Origin: JBBSVE01 sp038233815
GTDB lineage: Bacteria; Pseudomonadota; Alphaproteobacteria; Rhodobacterales; Rhodobacteraceae
Length of the DNA: 25,630 bases
NCBI GenBank assembly: GCA_038233815.1
Contig: JBBSVE010000035.1
Span: 1-25,630, forward strand
Direction of reading: 5' to 3'
Below, piece by piece: positions 24,797-25,630 of this stretch (its first letter is position 1; every line of letters begins with the position of its first letter). The position numbers and the translations under genes were made by a program. The notes beneath the pieces are model-generated. The model was not told where the DNA came from, did no database searches, and saw only the letters and a program-made list of their open reading frames with translations.

Positions 24797-25483
24797 TTAT
24801 GAAAGTCCCCAGCGCGCTTCCCGCGCCTCGATTGCTGCGATCCGTTCGGCCGTCTTGGGATGGCTGCGCAGCCATTGCGGCGTCGCAGCGCCATTCGCGC
24901 CCGTCAGCAGGTCGAGCTTGCGGAAAAGCGACTTCTGCGCCGCCGTTCCGATCCCAGCCTTGACCAGCAGCGCCGAGGCATAAGCGTCAGCCTCATGCTC
25001 ATCGCGCCGCGAAAGACCGGCTGCCAGAGCATTGGCCAGAAAGCGCGCCACATAAATGCCGACGAAGGGAATGAACCGCCCCAGCGTCGCTGCCAGCACC
25101 ACGAATACCGCGTTCTGTCCGGTGACATCAATCATCCGCCGTCGCGTGTGACCCAGCGCCACATGGCCCAGTTCATGCGCGATAACTGACCCCATCTCCT
25201 CCGCCGTGACAAGCCCGGACCGATAACGGTCGACGAACCCGCGCGTGAGGTAGATCTGACCGTCCGGCGCCGCCAGACCGTTGACCGGCTCCACGTCGTA
25301 GACCTTCACGCGCACCGCCGGGAGATCCAGCGCATCCGCCATCCGTCCCACGACCGAAAGCAGCCTCGGGTCGTCCAGGGGCTTCGATTCCGCCTCCAGC
25401 AGACCGCGCGTCCGCCACGCGGAAAAATGATACATCGCGAAGGCGAGGATCACCGGCAGGATGAAGGGGACAAGCCGCAGCAT
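24797..25483 (-). CDS. M48-family membrane metalloprotease (HtpX/Oma1-like)
   Basis: A 228-aa zinc metalloprotease. An N-terminal membrane segment (~residues 3-20) is followed by the catalytic HELGH at 103-107 and the third ligand E164 in SRRDEHEADAYA. A hydrophobic stretch (~126-156) lies between the two, and a C-terminal SHPKTAERIAAIEAREA motif is typical of M48 peptidases. These proteases act in membrane or envelope protein quality control. It is shorter than HtpX (~290 aa), having fewer N-terminal helices. The ribosome site is weak. Confidence 0.92.
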   Translation of the reverse strand: MLRLVPFILPVILAFAMYHFSAWRTRGLLEAESKPLDDPRLLSVVGRMADALDLPAVRVKVYDVEPVNGLAAPDGQIYLTRGFVDRYRSGLVTAEEMGSVIAHELGHVALGHTRRRMIDVTGQNAVFVVLAATLGRFIPFVGIYVARFLANALAAGLSRRDEHEADAYASALLVKAGIGTAAQKSLFRKLDLLTGANGAATPQWLRSHPKTAERIAAIEAREARWGLS

Positions 25484-25529
25484 GGCCTGAATATGGGCTG
25501 GGAAGGGACACTCCGCAATGGCGGCGACA

Positions 25530-25558
25530 GGCCCCGGTCACCGATGGGTGCCGGGGCC
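25530..25558 (-). terminator. GC hairpin downstream of the OsmC-family gene
   Basis: GGCCCCGG-T-CACC (25530-25542) pairs with GGTGCCGGGGCC (25547-25558), with a single bulged base. It lies just past the OsmC-family stop. No T-run follows on the minus strand, so it may be a weak terminator. Confidence 0.5.
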
Positions 25559-25566
25559 TTGAAGGG

Positions 25567-25630
25567 TCAGCCGAGTTTGGCGTCCATCGTGATTTCGGTG
25601 TTCAGGAGCTTGGAGATCGGGCAGTTCTCC
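25567..25630 (-). CDS. OsmC/Ohr-family protein, C-terminal fragment
   Basis: The window edge holds the last 20 codons, ENCPISKLLNTEITMDAKLG plus stop. ENCPxSK is the conserved cysteine region of the OsmC/Ohr peroxidase superfamily, which reduces organic hydroperoxides with the resolving cysteine in this C-P pair. The closing EITMDAKLG is typical of OsmC-type proteins. The rest of the gene lies beyond the window. Confidence 0.8.
   Translation of the reverse strand, partial: ENCPISKLLNTEITMDAKLG

Overview
The window is high-GC bacterial DNA that reads as an alphaproteobacterium of the Rhodobacteraceae (Roseobacter/Paracoccus type). This is inferred from the near-Paracoccus spacing of catalytic residues in cytochrome c oxidase subunit I, the carA/yqeY neighbourhood, a full CtrA-type TTAA-N7-TTAA site, and small Rhodobacteraceae families (DUF3008, DUF2244, DUF6494). 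Most of it is ordinary chromosomal housekeeping and metabolism. I see no phage, insertion sequence, CRISPR array or defence locus.

Layout. 1-208: the C-terminal remnant of a Cys/Met-metabolism PLP enzyme behind a C-rich, low-complexity edge that looks like a degraded contig end. 218-7020 (minus): a tightly overlapping seven-gene operon made of a Tat-exported family 5 solute-binding protein, two permeases, two ATPases, a class V aminotransferase and a HAD phosphatase-type hydrolase. 7277-9364: ilvC with its terminator, divergent from two translationally coupled Lrp/AsnC regulators. 9538-10665: a second class V (alanine-glyoxylate-type) aminotransferase. 10670-12748: a UbiH-type FAD monooxygenase divergent from a GntR/FCD regulator. 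12735-14660: a membrane glycosyltransferase with an N-terminal MshEN/GspE-N-like domain behind a CtrA box. 14726-16489: carA divergent from yqeY. 16547-18476: small conserved proteins, a glutathione S-transferase and a frameshifted small secreted protein. 18564-20237: ctaD. 20425-21398: lipB and tRNA-Leu(GAG).

21526-24576 holds a polyamine-type ABC transporter operon in advanced decay. The ATPase has a damaged Walker A and a large internal deletion. The binding protein has a nonsense codon and two frameshifts. The first permease is frameshifted and fused by deletion to the C-terminal part of the second. The neighbouring genes are intact. 24586-25630: a DUF6494 protein, a small M48 metalloprotease and the C-terminus of an OsmC-family protein at the edge.

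The items most worth a second look are the decaying transporter operon, the peptide-type transporter operon carrying an aminotransferase and a HAD hydrolase (substrate unknown), and the glycosyltransferase that combines a possible c-di-GMP-binding domain with a CtrA site. I did not find clear evidence of a wholly new system.
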